From contig NC_133566.1 in NCBI RefSeq assembly GCF_048773025.1, forward strand, positions 18,261,001 to 18,325,000: a stretch of DNA of 64,000 nt, in the 5' to 3' direction. The notes beneath the pieces are model-generated. The model saw only the letters and a program-made list of their open reading frames with translations, made no database searches and had not been told where the DNA came from. Both the position numbers and the translations under genes were made by a program. Origin of the DNA: Camelus bactrianus. Its lineage: Eukaryota; Chordata; Mammalia; Artiodactyla; Camelidae. Below are positions 60,351 through 64,000 of the stretch, in pieces. Numbering within the stretch: the first letter of the stretch is position 1; the number at the start of each line of letters is the position of its first letter.

Positions 60351-61094
60351 GTGAGGCTCCCTGCTCAGCTCCTGGGGCTCCTCCTGCTCTGGGTCCCAGG
60401 TAAGGAAGGAGGGGAGATGAGGAGGGGAATGTGGGGGTGAGCTCTGGGGGCACCCCTGCTCTCTGTATGTATTTGTCCAGATGTCAGAGGCAAACCTTAC
60501 CCTCTGTCAAGGGCATGTGATGTTTAGCAGAAGGAGGATGGGGAGGAACCCAGAAGGAACGAGTCTCAGTTCTGTGGTGAAGACAGGGACATAGAGAGAC
60601 TGGGCCGGTGGACATGACTTCTAGAGACCTCTTTTTATGTTGCAAATCTTGGGTTCCTTTTGAAAGTCGATATTTTGGATATCAATCTGAATCAAAAAAG
60701 TGCTTTAGCCTTAAGTAAATAACAGAAGAAAAATTCTGAAAATGATTCCTAAACTTTGTGCAAAATCTTATAATTTTCTCTTACTCTTTTAGGGTCCAGT
60801 GGGGATTTTGTGCTGACCCAGACCCCAGGCTCCCTGTCTGTCACGCCTGGGGAGCCGGCCTCCATCTCCTGCAGATCCACTGAAAGCCTTGAAGATAGTG
60901 ATGGAGACACGTACTTGAGTTGGTTCCTGCAGAAACCAGGCCAGTCTCCACAGCTGCTGATCTATGCAGGTTCCAGCTGGGCCACGGGTCCCAGACAGGT
61001 TCACTGGCAGCGGGTCAGAGACAGATTTCACCCTGAAAATCAGCGGGGTGAAGGCCGAGGATGCTGGAGTGTATTACTGTGCACATTCTCTTCC
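60351..61094 (+). pseudogene. IGKV2-like pseudogene: IGKV2-type pseudogene (lost start codon and frameshift)
   Basis: A duplicate of the first V gene. Exon 1 (60351-60399) is identical except that the start codon reads GTG instead of ATG. The donor (AG|GTAAGG), the 393-base intron and the acceptor (TTTTAG) are intact. Exon 2 (60793-61094) encodes SSG and then [18 protein letters not shown], Cys23, a CDR1 of 11 residues ([11 protein letters not shown]), [17 protein letters not shown] and CDR2 AGS. One base is missing at about 60985-60988 relative to the first gene, so FR3 (otherwise intact, Cys104 at 61078-61080) is out of frame. Germline CDR3 is short: AHSLP, three codons fewer than in gene 1. 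Both the start codon and the frame are lost, so no normal kappa chain is expected, although the gene could still rearrange. A sequencing error could explain either change but hardly both. Confidence 0.88.
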
Positions 61095-61122
61095 CACAGT
61101 GGTACAGGCCTGAACACAAACC
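61095..61122 (+). promoter_or_regulatory. 12-spacer recombination signal of the pseudogene
   Basis: Heptamer CACAGTG (61095-61101), spacer gtacaggcctga (12 bases), nonamer ACACAAACC (61114-61122). It differs from the first V signal at one spacer position. It looks competent for RAG cutting. Confidence 0.93.
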
Positions 61123-62469
61123 TCCCCGCCCGGGGTGGCCCAGCTGCCCAGTGCGTCGCTTCTCTGGGGACCTGACAGCAGACTCTCTGAGTCTGTATAA
61201 GAGGAAGATGTTGGGGCTCCCAGGGGACCAGGTCGCAGCTGAGGGCTCGGGCCACGCGTGCTCCTGCTGCTCCGCAGGTGCAGCCCCGCCAGCGGCACAG
61301 CCTGGTCCCGGCAGGGGCAGCAGGGACCTGAGAGGCCCGGGTCCTGTGAGCCGCCAGTGATGTGAACGGGAGGCTGAGTGCAGCCCAGCCTCCTCCTCCT
61401 GCCTCGTCTCCGTGTGTCACTGAGACGTATCCAGTCTAACAACCAGACCAGCGACACGGACACGTGGCACCAAAAGTCTAATGCACGTTGCAAATGCACA
61501 GCTTGGGGTTCACTTTTCCCTGGAGAACATTAGGCAGTATTGGTACATTGTCATCGCCCCACTTTCTCAATTTCCTACGTCTTTACTACTTACATTAGTC
61601 CCTCCATCAATATCTTTGAACATTCATTCTACACAGTCTGTCCACAGGGAGGCTGTGATTGAGAATATTCAGTTTAATTTTTGAGTGTGTATATAGACCT
61701 TTTGAAATCCACAGCAAATAGAAGACTTCAATGCCAAAAGGCTTTGTTTTGCCTCAGTTACAATTTTTTTCTGAGTGAAAATGTGGTTTTCATGATTTCA
61801 AAAGTGGTCTTGGAAAATGAACAACCAAAACTGAATGATGCGAGCACAACATTTCCCCCACACACCACAGGACAGAGACAGAGTCATATGAGATTATTCT
61901 TTCTCTTCCAAATGGGAAGGATATTTAACTAAACAGTGTTTAAGACATGACAAATTTGATATTATTGCCATAATGAAAGATACTGAACAAATATATGTGT
62001 TGTTTTCACAAGATACAGTCAATCCCTGAAATGAAATCTGAGTAACATATTTTAGCTGGAAATGCATAGAAAATGTATGCATTGAAGAGATTCCATTTAA
62101 AGTATTGCTTCCAAGTGATGCTTGACCTCATAAGGGGTCATGGCATTTACATGTGATAGCACAGAATGACAGAAGTAAAAGAATGATTGAATTGACGAAA
62201 TAGCTGATCTTGTTTCTGGTTAAGAAAATAAAATGTAACTAAAGATCGCTGGCTATTCTAAGATAATGGATTTATGGGAAGAGCAATTAAAATTCCAATG
62301 TGTCAATTCCATTAAATTTAAAGTGTGTGGAAAATCACAGAAATCAAGCAGACCTGAGCCCTCCAATTATGGATCTGAAGATACTTAATAGATTATTTCA
62401 AAAAACCAATACATCATTGAGATTAAAAGCCATTGTATTTCAGTCTTTAAGCCATTTTGAGGTGATTTC

Positions 62470-62665
62470 TGTGTATGGAGTGAGGGAGGGTTTGTACTAT
62501 ACTGTAGAGCACAGGGAAATATATTCAATATCTTATAGTAGCCTATGGTGAAAAAGAATATGAAAATGAATGTATGTATATCCACATGTGACGGAAGCAG
62601 TGTGCTGCGCACCAGAAATTGACATGACATTGTAAACTGACTAGACTTCAAAAAATAAAGTGTAT
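62470..62665 (+). mobile_element. L1 3'-end fragment
   Basis: 'gtagagcacagggaaatata', 'ttcaatatcttatagtagcc', 'gcgcaccagaaattgacatg' and 'cattgtaaactgactagact' mark the terminal L1 3' UTR, followed by an A-rich end near 62650. It is 5'-truncated and closes block B of the V duplication. Confidence 0.8.
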
Positions 62666-62669
62666 GCTT

Positions 62670-64000
62670 TTTGGACTGATACTTCTATACCTGAGAGTTT
62701 AACCTATTAAAATAAAACTGCCCTTCCTCATGGAGAATATAAAATCATACTTCCTGCTGTATTCTGTGTAGTGGTCAATAACCTTAAAGTAAATGCCCAC
62801 CAGTAGGATTGAGGTTACTTAAAATGTGCTGCATTCCCTCCACAGAATAGTCCATAAACATTACAAAACCTTAATTTGATACATGCAGGATTGGTTATAG
62901 AAATTCCTTTGGTTAATTGTTATCTAAGGAAAAAAAGACACAATTTGGTAAATCAAAGGACAGAAGACTACTTTTGTATAAAAAAATATATATATATATA
63001 AGATACACAAGCAGGAATTTCATATTTACTGTCTGTGAAAAGTTGTTCCCCTTTTCCTGTTGCCTTAAACTGTTTTACTAACATACATGTTTCAAATTTT
63101 TGAAAGAGAGCCAAATTTTTCTATCCAGCTCCATTAACTTGAGTGTTCTGAGCAAATCGTGAGTTTATCTCATCAGACAAGACTGAGTTAAAACTGGCTT
63201 AAGCCTTCACCCCTCTTCCTGCCCATGACTTTAGAGAAACATCATCTAAGAGCTAACAGAGCAGCTGTTAGCCGGGCAGCAGCAGAAACAGGAAAGCGAC
63301 TGGACCACGTCAAGTCCATCAGGCTGCGCATGGTCCACGGGACCGAGATTGAGCCTTTGCTCCGCGAAAGCAGCTCTCACTGCCCCGTCACATCAGCCGG
63401 CACTTGGCTGGGAAGATCGTGGGGTGGGACACTGTCAGCACTGGGATGCATCTGTGCTTGGTCCCCATCTCCATCTGCAGGGACCCGCCTGTCCCACCCT
63501 CTCTTCCCAAACCGCATTTTTGACATCTCATGTGGATCACAGAACCTAGCCCCTAACTCTGTTTAAACCAATATCCTTTCTGAATTCCTATTTGCTTGTT
63601 AGTCTTTTGTCTTCAACTCCATGACTACTTAGGGGACAAATCATTGGGTGTTTCCAAAGGAGAATGGGCTAGTGATGGATGTAACAGTACAGGCATCGTG
63701 AGTAACAGAGAGGCATCTCACAGTCAAAATTCTTTGAGGCTCTGCATTGAAAATTCTATAAACTGCTGTGTCACAAACTGGCCACTAGATGGCAGAAAAC
63801 CCCGCAATAAACACTAGAAGTAGGCGTGGTCTTAGAAATACTGGGAGAGCAAGAGTGATGCTGTCCCATTTTCAACGGGAGCCCCTAAGGCTTGAATGGG
63901 TTCTCTGGTGCGATGGGGACCCCTGGAGAGGAGCTGCCACTGTGCTGAGTGCTGGAGAAAACCCCGTCACATGCTCTGGAAGCCCTGCCTTGCCCCTCCC
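62670..64000. other. Intergenic end of the window
   Basis: Mostly AT-rich unique sequence. Positions 62981-63002 are an (AT)n run. The open frame at 63.2-63.57 kb has no recognisable domain. A strong CTCF-like motif lies at 63782. No further V gene begins before the window ends. Confidence 0.5.
63782..63795 (+). promoter_or_regulatory. CTCF-like motif, full match
   Basis: CCACTAGATGGCAG fits CCASYAGRKGGCRS at all 14 positions and is preceded by 'tgg', as in strong sites. It lies about 2.7 kb downstream of the pseudogene RSS and in the same orientation as the V genes. Confidence 0.6.

Larger units (their letters stand above)
59770..62440 (+). repeat. Kappa V duplication block B
   Basis: Counterpart of block A (51070-53870), same orientation. 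The flanking sequences outside both blocks do not match, which sets the unit edges at about 51.07/59.77 kb and 53.87/62.44 kb. Block B ends close to an L1 3' fragment. Confidence 0.85.

Noticed and set aside
60351-60353. GTG as a working start codon for the second V gene
   Set aside because: GTG is a very poor start for nuclear mammalian mRNA, and the frameshift before FR3 would spoil the product anyway.

Overview
This is mammalian nuclear DNA, most probably from a camelid (camel, llama, alpaca or vicuna). Three antisense copies of a tRNA-derived SINE of the camelid (vicuna-type) kind are present, at about 5.7, 22.4 and 28.5 kb. Each reads, on the minus strand, as a tRNA-like head with a pol III B box followed by an A/T-rich tail. 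The L1 3' ends are of the cetartiodactyl type. No database search was possible, so species and family names rest on recall.

The only genes I can support are two immunoglobulin kappa variable (IGKV2-type) segments, both on the plus strand, at 51.7-52.5 kb and 60.35-61.1 kb. The first looks fully functional. It has an octamer, an adjacent EBF1-type palindrome, a TATA-like box, a leader exon, a spliced V exon with all framework landmarks, and a 12-spacer recombination signal. The second keeps its promoter, splice sites and recombination signal, but its start codon reads GTG and it has a one-base frameshift before FR3, so it is called a pseudogene. The two lie in homologous blocks of about 2.7-2.8 kb (roughly 51.07-53.87 and 59.77-62.44 kb), offset by about 8.67 kb. 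They are nearly identical in promoter, leader, FR1, FR3 and 3' flank, but about 28% different over CDR1-FR2-CDR2. That mosaic pattern suggests gene conversion or recombination with another V gene.

The first 50 kb holds no recognisable protein-coding exon. It contains a CpG island (about 1.4-1.9 kb), several AT-rich unique stretches that could be conserved noncoding elements, and many repeats. These include MIR, L1 of several ages, hAT-Charlie/MER5-type DNA transposons, one ERVL/MLT2-type solo LTR fossil, microsatellites and the camelid SINEs. If the V genes point towards J-C as usual, the window probably spans the 5' (J-distal) edge of the kappa V cluster, or a large gap within it. CTCF-like motifs lie on both sides of the V pair (42.6, 49.16 and 63.78 kb).

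How the parts work together: in B-cell precursors the octamer/EBF promoters would drive germline V transcription. The 12-spacer signals would let either V recombine with a J-kappa segment carrying a 23-spacer signal. Only the first V could then give a kappa chain; the second could serve as a sequence donor or as a sterile competitor in rearrangement.
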